Assembly (NCBI RefSeq): GCF_025561445.1 | Contig: NZ_CP095096.1 | Span: 1,033,822 to 1,097,821 of the forward strand | Reading direction: 5' to 3' | DNA: 64,000 bases | Origin: Staphylococcus sp. IVB6181 | GTDB taxonomy: Bacteria; Bacillota; Bacilli; Staphylococcales; Staphylococcaceae | Part shown: one piece after another, positions 19,797 through 29,129 of the stretch | Layout: each line of letters begins with the position of its first letter | How positions within the stretch are numbered: position 1 is the first letter of the stretch | The notes under the pieces: model-generated | What the model saw: only the letters and a program-made list of their open reading frames with translations | The model's database searches: none | What the model was told of the DNA's origin: nothing | Position numbers and translations under genes: made by a program

Positions 19797-20513
19797 TTAT
19801 ATTTTTTTAAGATTTCTTACAGATATATAGCAATGTTCGCCATTTTTAAAGTAGACTTCTCGATCTTTAGAAATGACTTCTTCAATGTTATTGCGATTGA
19901 GTACAAAACTGTTGTGGCAACGGAAGAACCGTTCATCTAATTGACTTAAGTCTTTCAGACTGCCGTAAAACTCAATTTGACGATTGTCTAAATGGGCAAT
20001 CAGACGGTGTGATTTTGATGAGGATTCAAAGAACATCACATCATCATAATTCACATACACAGAATTGCTGCCGCGTTTAAGTTCAATAGTTTCGACACTC
20101 GATTCTTTTGAAAGCAGCTGCAAGCGTGTTAAAGCAGTTTCGATACAATCGATAATACGTGTTTTCATTTCTGAAGGGTCATCTTTAAATATGAAATCCA
20201 TTGCTGCTACCTTATATACAAATGTGAGATAAGTTAATTCACTATGACTGGTAATGAATATGATACTGCCGACAGAATCATAGTTTCTCAGTTCGCTGCC
20301 CAATTTAATGCCGTTAATATCTGCATCTAATTGAATATCTAAGAAATAGCAGCAAATCTCATTAGTAGATTTCGCAAATTCTAATACTTCATAAGGATCT
20401 GCTGTAGAAAGTGCGATTTCTAAAGGTTTCTCTTCAATCATAATGTAATTTTCAATAATTTCTTCGATATGTGCACGTTGTTGCGCATCATCTTCACAGA
20501 TTATAATTTTCAC
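19797..20513 (-). CDS. agrA: Accessory gene regulator response regulator AgrA
   Basis: Response regulator that activates agr P2 and P3. 238 residues, same length as S. aureus AgrA. Receiver domain 1-125 with the phospho-acceptor Asp59 in FLDIQLD. The LytTR DNA-binding domain follows (about 143-238). The residues known to contact DNA or to sense redox state in S. aureus AgrA are all at the same numbers: His169, Cys199, Asn201 and Arg233. It starts 2 bp after the agrC stop; last gene of the agrBDCA operon. Confidence 0.97.
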   Translation of the reverse strand: MKIIICEDDAQQRAHIEEIIENYIMIEEKPLEIALSTADPYEVLEFAKSTNEICCYFLDIQLDADINGIKLGSELRNYDSVGSIIFITSHSELTYLTFVYKVAAMDFIFKDDPSEMKTRIIDCIETALTRLQLLSKESSVETIELKRGSNSVYVNYDDVMFFESSSKSHRLIAHLDNRQIEFYGSLKDLSQLDERFFRCHNSFVLNRNNIEEVISKDREVYFKNGEHCYISVRNLKKI

Positions 20514-20515
20514 TT

Positions 20516-21811
20516 CTATTTCACATCCTCGCGACCTGTATTCATGATTTCAAGCTTTTGAATAAAGTAATGATTTTCAATCACTGTATCCAATAAAATA
20601 TTGTCGGCATTATCCGCAATTTCTCGTAACGTTGATAACCCTAAACCTCTGTTCGAACCTTTTGTTGAAAAGTTCTCTTTAAAGAGTTCATGTACTTTAG
20701 GAATATCTTTTGCGCATTTATTCATTACAATAATCGTAACCGCTTCTTCATTTTTCATAAATCCTATTTGAATTAAAGGATCTTTAATTTCAGTAGAAGC
20801 CTCAATCGCATTATCTAAAATAATGCCCATGATTCTAGACAAATCAATCATATTCAATGATATTTTCGTAATTTCATCTGGTACTTCTACACTGACTCTA
20901 ATATTATTTTCTTGTGCTTGAATAATCTTAGTCGTCAATAATCCTTTCAGCTCTCTGATCTGCAATCTTTCCAGACCATTGATTTTAAACGAATTCGTTT
21001 GAATATTATCCTTCAAAGGTACAATATTTTTATCAAAATATTCCTTCAAACCAGGCATATCATCATCTCTGATATATTCAGACATAGATAATAATATATT
21101 CACGTAATCATGTCTGAACTTACGCATATCGTTATTAATCTTTTCGATACGCAACGTATATTTATAGTAATTCTCTATTTCTTGTACTTGACGTTTATAC
21201 TTCATTTCTCGTAATACAGTGAAGCTGATGACAATCACAAGAATGACGATAGCTAATATAAAAGCCGTATACACAAAGATGACAATTTTAAATGTACTTG
21301 TATTATCAATGCTATATGGCATAAACAAGAATAATAGAATAAATGACGCTGCTAAGAAAACAGTAACAAGTAATAAATACATCTTGTTAGTGGATAAGTA
21401 CGAATGTTTTAGTTTTTTAATTAAGACTCTTACTAAAATAGAAAGCAAGATAGCCACAACTGTGAATAAAAAGATATAAATAATGTTAGTGACTAACTTA
21501 TTATATTTATTAAGGAATAAAAATGAAGACATGGCAGAAAGGTTAGCTAAATAGAGAATCAGCACACTTCCTACCATTGTCAACAATGAATATAATTTTA
21601 CTTTTCGATATAAATAAAGTGTTGTGAAGAGAATGACTACAAATAAGGCATATCTTCCAATTATCAAATAAAATAAACTACCACAAATATTGATAGCTAA
21701 AATTGTTAAAATTTCTTTTACGGTGTATTTAAGATTTAAGATTATTTTTGCAATCAGAAACAATAATAAACCTTGATAAACTGCTATCATGATACCATTT
21801 AATACTTCCAT
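20516..21811 (-). CDS. agrC: Accessory gene regulator sensor histidine kinase AgrC
   Basis: Membrane receptor for the autoinducing peptide. 431 residues. The N-terminal sensor (about 1-200) has six to seven hydrophobic segments. The HPK10-type kinase has the phospho-acceptor His in FRHDYVNILLSMSEYI, the N-box in MGIILDNAIEAS and the G-box NRGLGLSTLREI. The ATG at 21811 gives the usual length. A GTG at 21823, closer to AGGAAG, would add four residues, so the start is not certain. The sensor half is divergent, as expected for peptide specificity. Confidence 0.95.
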   Translation of the reverse strand: MEVLNGIMIAVYQGLLLFLIAKIILNLKYTVKEILTILAINICGSLFYLIIGRYALFVVILFTTLYLYRKVKLYSLLTMVGSVLILYLANLSAMSSFLFLNKYNKLVTNIIYIFLFTVVAILLSILVRVLIKKLKHSYLSTNKMYLLLVTVFLAASFILLFLFMPYSIDNTSTFKIVIFVYTAFILAIVILVIVISFTVLREMKYKRQVQEIENYYKYTLRIEKINNDMRKFRHDYVNILLSMSEYIRDDDMPGLKEYFDKNIVPLKDNIQTNSFKINGLERLQIRELKGLLTTKIIQAQENNIRVSVEVPDEITKISLNMIDLSRIMGIILDNAIEASTEIKDPLIQIGFMKNEEAVTIIVMNKCAKDIPKVHELFKENFSTKGSNRGLGLSTLREIADNADNILLDTVIENHYFIQKLEIMNTGREDVK

Positions 21812-21851
21812 GTCTTTACACACTTCCTGGCATTATGTTCTATAGGTCCAA

Positions 21852-21986
21852 TTACTCTTCTTCAAATAATTCTTGTGGAACTTCAGGTTCATCAAAATAA
21901 CCTGCACATGGATACCACTTAGCCAAGTTTCCAATTTTTTCAAAGATAAAAGCAAATAATTTAAAAATAGTGTTTAAAATGTCCAT
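21852..21986 (-). CDS. agrD: Autoinducing peptide precursor AgrD
   Basis: Precursor of the cyclic thiolactone pheromone, 44 residues. The N-terminal amphipathic leader (MDILNTIFKLFAFIFEKIG) is followed by the core NLAKWYPCAGYF, then the acidic C-terminal tail DEPEVPQELFEEE recognised by AgrB. The thiolactone is predicted between Cys27 and Phe31, a five-residue ring CAGYF with a tail ending in KWYP. The exact N-terminal cleavage site is unknown. The ATG overlaps the agrB stop by 1 bp (TAATG), with AAAGGA 9 bp upstream. Confidence 0.95.
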   Translation of the reverse strand: MDILNTIFKLFAFIFEKIGNLAKWYPCAGYFDEPEVPQELFEEE

Positions 21987-22564
21987 TACAATACATCCTT
22001 TCTGTTTTTAGGGAAGAATATAGGCAATTGTGAACCACCTTGTAAAATGAGTCCTAACAAAATAAGTTGCTGATAGGGACTCGGTACAAAGAATGACATT
22101 GCGAACATTAACGTTGCAAGAGTGATTGCCATAATTTTCTTTTTCTTTATAAGTCGCGTGGGAATTGGTTGCTTAACTGTGGCAGCGGGTGCATATATAA
22201 ATAGTGCAATTAATGCCATGACTGCCAAAATAATGATAATGCTGCTGGGAATGTTAAAGGTTACTAATCCTAACGGCAACATTACAAATAAAACAATACT
22301 TTCTATATAGCATGCAAAAGTTGATTTAGCATGCGCCCCGTGTGCGTAGTGTCGAATAATAAAATAGCTAAGATGAACAGTTAGTGTGTATAAGAAAACA
22401 TGGAATAGAAGAGCAAGTCCATAAACGACAATAGTTTTGAACAGGTTATTGAAAAAGACTTCTAGACCGAGCTTTATTTTTAAATAAGCGATACGATCAA
22501 GATTATTTCTCTTTTGCAGCGCTTGCGCCCAACGATCAATTTGTCTATTAAAAGCCTTTTGCAT
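21986..22564 (-). CDS. agrB: AgrD-processing membrane peptidase AgrB
   Basis: Membrane cysteine endopeptidase that cleaves the AgrD tail and forms the thiolactone. 192 residues, with several transmembrane segments after residue 40. The catalytic His and Cys are in the conserved stretch HYAHGAHAKSTFACYIES. The N-terminal amphipathic region is MQKAFNRQIDRWAQALQKRN. AAGGAG is 9 bp from the ATG. First gene of the P2 operon, about 22 bp from the P2 -10 box. Confidence 0.96.
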   Translation of the reverse strand: MQKAFNRQIDRWAQALQKRNNLDRIAYLKIKLGLEVFFNNLFKTIVVYGLALLFHVFLYTLTVHLSYFIIRHYAHGAHAKSTFACYIESIVLFVMLPLGLVTFNIPSSIIIILAVMALIALFIYAPAATVKQPIPTRLIKKKKIMAITLATLMFAMSFFVPSPYQQLILLGLILQGGSQLPIFFPKNRKDVL

Positions 22565-22585
22565 AGCCCCACTCTCCTTATTTTC

Positions 22586-22652
22586 ATTATACTACCAAAA
22601 CGTATAATATAATGATTCATTGCCCAACTGTTCATTTTTCATTCCAAACTGT
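22586..22652 (-). promoter_or_regulatory. agr P2 promoter with AgrA direct repeats
   Basis: On the minus strand two AgrA-type repeats, ACAGTTTGG (22652-22644) and ACAGTTGGG (22631-22623), are spaced by exactly 21 bp. TATAAT (22591-22586) follows 31 bp after the second repeat. This is the same geometry as I recall for S. aureus P2. Drives agrBDCA. Confidence 0.85.
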
Positions 22653-22693
22653 AGAAAATCTTCTAATATGGTCATTTTAACATATTTTTATAG

Positions 22694-22760
22694 ACAGTTA
22701 TGATTGAAAAAACATAAGTTAGGGATTATTCAACAATTTTTTTGGAATCGATGTTTTAAT
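22694..22760 (+). promoter_or_regulatory. agr P3 promoter with AgrA direct repeats
   Basis: Plus-strand repeats ACAGTTATG (22694-22702) and TAAGTTAGG (22715-22723) are spaced by 21 bp. The -10 TTTAAT (22755-22760) is 31 bp after the second repeat. Both P3 repeats depart from the ACAGTTAGG core more than usual, which fits P3 being the lower-affinity site. Drives RNAIII. Confidence 0.8.
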
Positions 22761-22962
22761 AAGGATGTATCACAGAGATGTGATAGGAAGTTGCGATAGC
22801 AAATTGCTTAGAAACAAATCGTTGTCTAAGGAATGTTGACTATCAGACTTTTACTTAAGATTGCAAAGTAATCAGTTTACGGCATCGTTAATATTCTTCG
22901 TAGAAATAACATGCTTTAAACTAACTGATCATCCAACATGAAAATGAAAGGGGGCAATCAAC

Positions 22963-23043
22963 ATGGCAGGCGATATCGTAGGTACTATCGGTGAATTCGT
23001 AAAATTAATCATCGAAACAGTTAAAAAATTCACTCAAAAATAA
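22963..23043 (+). CDS. hld: Delta-haemolysin (delta-toxin, PSM family)
   Basis: 26-residue amphipathic helical peptide, MAGDIVGTIGEFVKLI followed by a Lys-rich end (TVKKFTQK). It is secreted without a signal peptide, probably by the Pmt transporter encoded at 35.8-38.9 kb. AAAGGGGG lies about 8 bp from the ATG. Translated from RNAIII. The alternating hydrophobic/charged pattern (IVxxIxxFVKLII) matches the membrane-active delta-toxin fold. Confidence 0.95.
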   Translation: MAGDIVGTIGEFVKLIIETVKKFTQK

Positions 23044-23319
23044 TCCCTTATTTTTGTTGTCCTTTGAGTATAAGCACTAAATTGTTTAATCCTTTAGCAA
23101 GCATTAATGTTTGTCCTTGCATTAATGCTTGCTTCTCTCAAAATTTGTACATCGAAAATGAAGCGTTCGATGGGCGAATAATTGTAGTTAAAAAATTATC
23201 GTGAGTAGCATTTAATTTATCAAATATCGGTAAATTCACTAAAATTTTTTCATAATTAATAACATCCCCAAAAATAGATAGAAAAAATAACTGTAAACAT
23301 TCCCTTAATAATAAGTTAA

Positions 23320-23360
23320 AACCCATGAGTTACTCCCAAACTCATGGGTTAATTTTTTTT
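23320..23360. terminator. RNAIII terminator hairpin
   Basis: Perfect 12-bp stem AACCCATGAGTT/AACTCATGGGTT (23320-23331 and 23339-23350), loop ACTCCCA, then eight T. The C-rich loop is also a regulatory element of RNAIII. It may serve the convergent hydrolase gene as well. Confidence 0.9.
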
Positions 23361-23377
23361 GTCTTAATATAAGGATA

Positions 23378-24175
23378 TTAATCATGTTGATATAAATGCG
23401 GACGACGATTATCAAAAACAGGAATATTTTTACGCTGTTGTTTGACTTCATCTAAATTAAGCTCAACAGTTAAGATTTCTTCTTGTGTTCCAGCTTCTGC
23501 TAATATTTCTCCATTAGGATTAATGACAATAGAATGACCCGCATATTCAGTACTGCCGTCTTTTTCATAGCCGCATGTGTTGCATGCTACGACAAAGATA
23601 TCATTTTCGATAGCACGGCTTTGAAGCAATGTACGCCAGTGATTCAATCTTGCCATCGGCCATTCTGCGACATAGAAAAGAATATCTGCACCTTCAACAG
23701 CTGGGTGGCGTGCAATTTCAGGGAAACGCAAGTCATAGCAAATAATCTGAGATGCTTTTACTTGATCGCTTAGAGAGAAAAGATAAGGTACTTTTTCTCC
23801 GCCTGTTAAATACAGGTGCTCATCCAGCATAGGAACGAGATGGATTTTATCATATTGGTAAATCAATTCGCCTTCAGCATTAACAGTGAAAGCTGTGTTA
23901 TACGTGTTGCCTTCTTTTTTATTTGAAACAGAACCTGCCACAATTGTGACTTGGTATTTTTTACATAACTGTTGAATGAAAGTAAGACTCTGCTTCAATT
24001 CATCATCTGCAAGCTGTGATAATTGTTCTAATGCGTAACTGTTGTTCCACATTTCTGGTAAGACAGCGACATCTGTATCATTTTCAAGATGCTCTGAGAA
24101 TAGTGCTTCTATTTTATTTTGGTTTGCTTTTGCATTACCGTGTACTAAATTAAATTGAAATAATTGGACTTTCAT
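23378..24175 (-). CDS. Carbon-nitrogen hydrolase (nitrilase superfamily, omega-amidase-like)
   Basis: Cytoplasmic amidase of the nitrilase superfamily, 265 residues. The catalytic triad is visible as Glu in VLPEMWNNSYAL, Lys in YDKIHLVPMLDEH and Cys in IICYDLRFPEIAR. The C-terminal GHSIVINPNGEIL is typical. It sits convergent to RNAIII, the usual neighbour of the agr locus in staphylococci. The substrate is unproven; deaminated glutathione or 2-oxoglutaramate-type amides are known for close families. Confidence 0.9.
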   Translation of the reverse strand: MKVQLFQFNLVHGNAKANQNKIEALFSEHLENDTDVAVLPEMWNNSYALEQLSQLADDELKQSLTFIQQLCKKYQVTIVAGSVSNKKEGNTYNTAFTVNAEGELIYQYDKIHLVPMLDEHLYLTGGEKVPYLFSLSDQVKASQIICYDLRFPEIARHPAVEGADILFYVAEWPMARLNHWRTLLQSRAIENDIFVVACNTCGYEKDGSTEYAGHSIVINPNGEILAEAGTQEEILTVELNLDEVKQQRKNIPVFDNRRPHLYQHD

Positions 24176-24396
24176 AGTTCTTCCACTCCATTCTTCATAG
24201 TATTACTGTACTAGACTCTAAACAGGATTTCCAATTTTTATAATAATCTGATTATTTCGATGTGTTACAAGGATTGTTACAAAGTGTTAAATATATTAAT
24301 ACTTCTTTTCATTCGCACATACATATAGAATTTAAAGAAAACTTCTTATATACTTAAGTTGATTGCTATACTTCTAAAAAAGGGGGTGCTTTGAAC

Positions 24397-26031
24397 ATGA
24401 AAAAAAGATTATGGAAACATTTGACTGTCACGATTGCGACAACAGGTATACTCTTTCCCAATGCGGTCACAAAAGCTGCAGAAACGACAGCTGATACTGT
24501 GACTGAACAAACTGAACAGACAACAGACTCAACAAATACAGATCAACCAGTGCAAGATACTACACAAGCTTCACAAAATACACCGGATGAAAACACAACA
24601 GAATCTAATACACAGTCATCTGATCCAACAACTGATACAACACAACCAGAAGCTGAACAGAATACAAAGCCGACAACGGATAATACGAATACAGATGCTC
24701 AAGCACCTGACAATTCAACTTCTGGTGATACAACACAAAGTGAAACGGATGCAACACAAAATAGTCAGCCATCCGATAATACAACGCAGCCGGATTCAGA
24801 AACGAACACAGATACAAACACTGACACAAATACAGATATTCCAACGGACTCAGATACTGGCAGTTCAGACAGTAATCATACAAATGATGGCAGTACTGGC
24901 ACAGATGACGGTACAAATACGGATAGCAGCGGAAATACAGATAATGGTACAACAGATAACGGTTCAACGGACGGTGTGAATACAGACAGTGGTTCTACAG
25001 ATACCAGCAAGCCGTCTGGGGGCAGCTCATCTTCAGATTCAAATCAAGAAAAGCCTAAGCCTGATAAACCAGATCAAAATGTGCCGTCAGAGAATCAGCA
25101 AGGCTCAAGTTCTAACTCTGGCCAAAGCGGCGGTTCAACGATACCTCAAAAAGGGGAAGGACAACAAAAACCAGATTCTGATCATCAAGAAGAACCGACA
25201 CCTGAAACACCAACCAATCCTGACGGACCTTCAGAACAGCCGGATGATTCATCTAATCATCAAGGTACACAATATCCGCAAGCACAGTATCCAACGCGCC
25301 CGAATCGACCTGACAGATCTTCGGTGAACGTTCCATCTCAAAGCAGACCAGAAGGAAATTATGATGCTGCTCAATATGCATCGATTCCGAATTACAGCAG
25401 TATGCTGAACCCGCTTCCTTGGACAAATCAAAGCGGACAAAATGAGGACAGCAGTTATTCAGATTACAACAGCATGCCGTTTGCGGCTTATGGACTGAAT
25501 ACCGACAGATTCGGTCATTTGATTACCGGGTCATTTAAATACAATCCGTTTATCGTGCATCAAGTAGGGACTTTAAGCGAAGATACTCGTGCTACAGTGA
25601 AAGATGTCAATGCAGTATTGAAACCGCAAAATTTCAGCAGCAACCGAAATTTAGATCACTTACAGCAAAGTACCGGTTACTTTAAATATCAATACTTCAG
25701 TCCTGCTCATGCTCAGCAATATTATGCAAATCTTGACTTGCAGATTTTAGGGCTTGTGACAAGTGACTTAGGTTCAATGCCTGACTTGAAAGAAATCAAA
25801 AAAGATAAAAAAGCACATGCGCAGCAAACGAAAAATGAAGACAAAACTGCAGACACTTCAAATCAGCAATCATCTAAAGAAAAACAAGGCAACGATGAAA
25901 AAACTGCTGATACGAAAAAGTATCCAAGAATGATGAATGCCTTACTAATTGCATTCGGAGCAGCATTTGTATGGTTTGTAATACTTATGATCATGAAGCG
26001 CAGAAAAAAAGATGATAAAGATGAAGTATAA
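24397..26031 (+). CDS. sdrH: SdrH-like Ser/Asp/Thr-rich surface protein
   Basis: 544 residues. Signal peptide 1 to about 30 (MKKRLWKHLTVTIATTG, ending ...VTKAAE). Then about 260 residues of low-complexity Thr/Asp/Ser/Asn/Gln sequence with imperfect TDTNTD and TDNGSTD-type repeats, and a Pro-rich linker. A more structured domain follows (about 310-450, with LNTDRFGHLITGSFKYNPF). The C-terminal transmembrane helix (about 513-532) ends in RRKKDDKDEV. There is no LPXTG motif, so it should be membrane-anchored, not sortase-linked. Position between the agr-linked hydrolase and mroQ-groESL matches S. aureus sdrH. The ATG at 24397 (AGGGGGT 9 bp upstream) is preferred over TTG 24391. Confidence 0.85.
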   Translation: MKKRLWKHLTVTIATTGILFPNAVTKAAETTADTVTEQTEQTTDSTNTDQPVQDTTQASQNTPDENTTESNTQSSDPTTDTTQPEAEQNTKPTTDNTNTDAQAPDNSTSGDTTQSETDATQNSQPSDNTTQPDSETNTDTNTDTNTDIPTDSDTGSSDSNHTNDGSTGTDDGTNTDSSGNTDNGTTDNGSTDGVNTDSGSTDTSKPSGGSSSSDSNQEKPKPDKPDQNVPSENQQGSSSNSGQSGGSTIPQKGEGQQKPDSDHQEEPTPETPTNPDGPSEQPDDSSNHQGTQYPQAQYPTRPNRPDRSSVNVPSQSRPEGNYDAAQYASIPNYSSMLNPLPWTNQSGQNEDSSYSDYNSMPFAAYGLNTDRFGHLITGSFKYNPFIVHQVGTLSEDTRATVKDVNAVLKPQNFSSNRNLDHLQQSTGYFKYQYFSPAHAQQYYANLDLQILGLVTSDLGSMPDLKEIKKDKKAHAQQTKNEDKTADTSNQQSSKEKQGNDEKTADTKKYPRMMNALLIAFGAAFVWFVILMIMKRRKKDDKDEV

Positions 26032-26066
26032 GGATAGGACGTTATAGGTCTTATCCTTATTTCTAT
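26029..26066 (+). terminator. Terminator of the sdrH-like gene
   Basis: Stem AAGGATAGGAC/GTCTTATCCTT followed by ATTTCT; the stem begins at the sdrH stop codon. Confidence 0.7.
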
Positions 26067-26071
26067 AGAAA

Positions 26072-26110
26072 AGAAAAATCACCTAACAAGCAAAGATAAC
26101 TTGTTAAGTG
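26072..26110 (-). terminator. Terminator of mroQ
   Basis: Stem CACTTAACAAG/CTTGTTAGGTG (one mismatch) with ATTTTTCTTTTC downstream on the minus strand, 8 bp after the mroQ stop. Confidence 0.8.
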
Positions 26111-26117
26111 AACAGGT

Positions 26118-26861
26118 TTAAAAGTGAATCAGATGAAAAATAAAAGAAACAGACTCTTGCATCTTCTTGATATCATCTGCAAAAAAGATTTGTATTGCGA
26201 CGACAAAGCTGTTCATAAAAATATGAATCAATACAGGCACCGCAATTCGTTTGGTAAATACATAAAAACCAGCTAAAATGAAGCCCATACCAAAGTAAAT
26301 AATAATGAAGTCAGGGTCATTATGCGCTGACGCAAACAATGCCGAACTGACTGTTCCGGCAATGATAAATCTGATGATTTTATTTCCTTTAAGGATATTA
26401 AAAATTTCACCGAATATAACTTTGCGGAAGACAAATTCTTCAAGCAATGGTCCGGCAATTGCGACCAATACTATAAATATAGGGGCTTCTTGAATAATTT
26501 TCATAATCCCTGTCGTATTCGGACTGGGTTGATCAATTTTAAATACAAATTGATTAATTAGAGAAGCAATGACTTGATAAATCAGTACAGCGACTAGTCC
26601 TAAAAGCGCCCATGGCACTACAAAACGTTTTTGGACTTTCTTTTGCAACTCTAGTTGTGTTTTGTTTTTAACTTTATAATTCATCCAAAGAATGATAAGT
26701 GCTGCGGCAATCATTAATATGACTTGTGTATATGATGTCGCAAGCATCAATTGTTTACCTTTAAAATTATCATAAACACCTGCACGGTATAATACTTGAG
26801 GACCGAACAGTGCAAGACCATATACAATTAAGGTAAGAATTGAAAACCAAAGTCGTGACAT
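26118..26861 (-). CDS. mroQ: CPBP intramembrane peptidase MroQ
   Basis: Abortive-infection/CAAX-type membrane protease, 247 residues with about seven hydrophobic segments. The CPBP motif EExxxR is in GPLLEEFVFRKVIFGEIF, placing Glu141-Glu142 exactly as in S. aureus MroQ. A second conserved His motif lies in SSALFASAHNDPD and an Asn motif near HIFMNSFVVA. In S. aureus MroQ promotes agr signalling by acting on the autoinducing peptide pathway; its closeness to agr here fits. The ATG at 26861 is 9 bp after GGAGG; a TTG at 26867 is rejected. Divergent from groES. Confidence 0.9.
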   Translation of the reverse strand: MSRLWFSILTLIVYGLALFGPQVLYRAGVYDNFKGKQLMLATSYTQVILMIAAALIILWMNYKVKNKTQLELQKKVQKRFVVPWALLGLVAVLIYQVIASLINQFVFKIDQPSPNTTGIMKIIQEAPIFIVLVAIAGPLLEEFVFRKVIFGEIFNILKGNKIIRFIIAGTVSSALFASAHNDPDFIIIYFGMGFILAGFYVFTKRIAVPVLIHIFMNSFVVAIQIFFADDIKKMQESVSFIFHLIHF

Positions 26862-26941
26862 TGTCAAACGCCTCCATGTTATCTTGTTGTTATACCTATT
26901 CTAAACTAAAAGCAGGTGCGAGGAAAATAAATTCTAATTGC

Positions 26942-27007
26942 TTGATGTATTGACCAATTTTGATTAATATAGGAAGTGGGTTAGCACTCATGATATGAGA
27001 GTGCTAA
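26942..27007 (+). promoter_or_regulatory. groESL promoter with CIRCE (HrcA) operator
   Basis: -35 TTGATG (26942-26947) and -10 TAATAT (26965-26970) are spaced 17 bp. A perfect CIRCE follows: TTAGCACTC (26981-26989), 9 bp, GAGTGCTAA (26999-27007), the HrcA operator. Between -35 and -10, ATTGACC-AATTT-TGATT resembles a CtsR site in its first half but is one base short in spacing. HrcA control is firm; CtsR control is only possible. Confidence 0.9.
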
Positions 27008-27074
27008 ACGAGATGAAATTGATCATAAAAATTAAATTAAAATATTTATTGCAACAATAATAGGAGGAACGACC

Positions 27075-27359
27075 ATGCTTAAACCATTAGGAAATCGCGT
27101 AATAATTAAAAGAGTTGAAACTGAACAAACAACAAAGAGCGGTATTGTATTAACTGATAAAGCGAAAGAAAAATCTAATGAGGGTAAAGTTATCGCAGTC
27201 GGACCAGGCAGAACTTTAGATAACGGCAATGTAATTGCACCTGAAGTTAAAGAAGGCGACACTGTGGTATTTGAACAATATGCCGGCAGTGAAGTTCAAG
27301 TTGGCGATGAAAAATACCTTGTTATCAGTGAAGAAGAAATATTAGCTATCGTTCAATAA
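27075..27359 (+). CDS. groES: Co-chaperonin GroES
   Basis: Ten-kDa lid of the GroEL chamber. 94 residues. It begins MLKPLGNRVIIKRVE; the mobile loop TEQTTKSGIVLTDKAKEKSNEG and GKVIAVGPGR are standard. AGGAGG lies 7 bp from the ATG. About 68 bp downstream of CIRCE, so HrcA-repressed and heat-inducible. 48 bp before groEL. Confidence 0.98.
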   Translation: MLKPLGNRVIIKRVETEQTTKSGIVLTDKAKEKSNEGKVIAVGPGRTLDNGNVIAPEVKEGDTVVFEQYAGSEVQVGDEKYLVISEEEILAIVQ

Positions 27360-29027
<1,668 letters not shown>

Positions 29028-29066
29028 TAGAGACTTTCTAGCATCAAATTAATTTTAATAATGATA

Positions 29067-29116
29067 AGGACGTTCTCTAAAGTATATTTAATACTTTGGA
29101 GAGCGTCCTTTTTTTA
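29067..29116 (+). terminator. Terminator of groESL
   Basis: Long stem AAGGACGYTCTCYAAAGTAT paired with its complement around ATTTA, followed by seven T. Confidence 0.9.
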
Positions 29117-29129
29117 ATGGAAATTTGTT

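Larger units (their letters stand above)
22768..23360 (+). ncRNA. RNAIII, agr effector RNA
   Basis: Regulatory RNA, about 593 nt, that also encodes delta-haemolysin. The 5' end contains the conserved hairpin ATCACAGAGATGTGAT just after P3. The 3' domain (about 23245-23350) is recognisable against S. aureus RNAIII, with CATAATTAATAACATCCCC, AACTGTAAACATTCCC and a terminator loop containing ACTCCC. These C-rich loops bind target ribosome-binding sites. The hld start is about 195 nt from the 5' end, longer than the roughly 84 nt in S. aureus. The middle includes a large perfect hairpin (23096-23133). Ends are estimated from the promoter and terminator. Confidence 0.9.

Noticed and set aside
23138..23326. 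62-aa minus-strand ORF inside RNAIII
   Set aside because: It lies antisense to the conserved structured 3' domain of RNAIII and has no SD.
24605..25327. Additional ORFs in other frames of the sdrH-like repeat region
   Set aside because: Long open frames on both strands arise from the low-complexity ACA/GAT repeat codons; no SD or family similarity.
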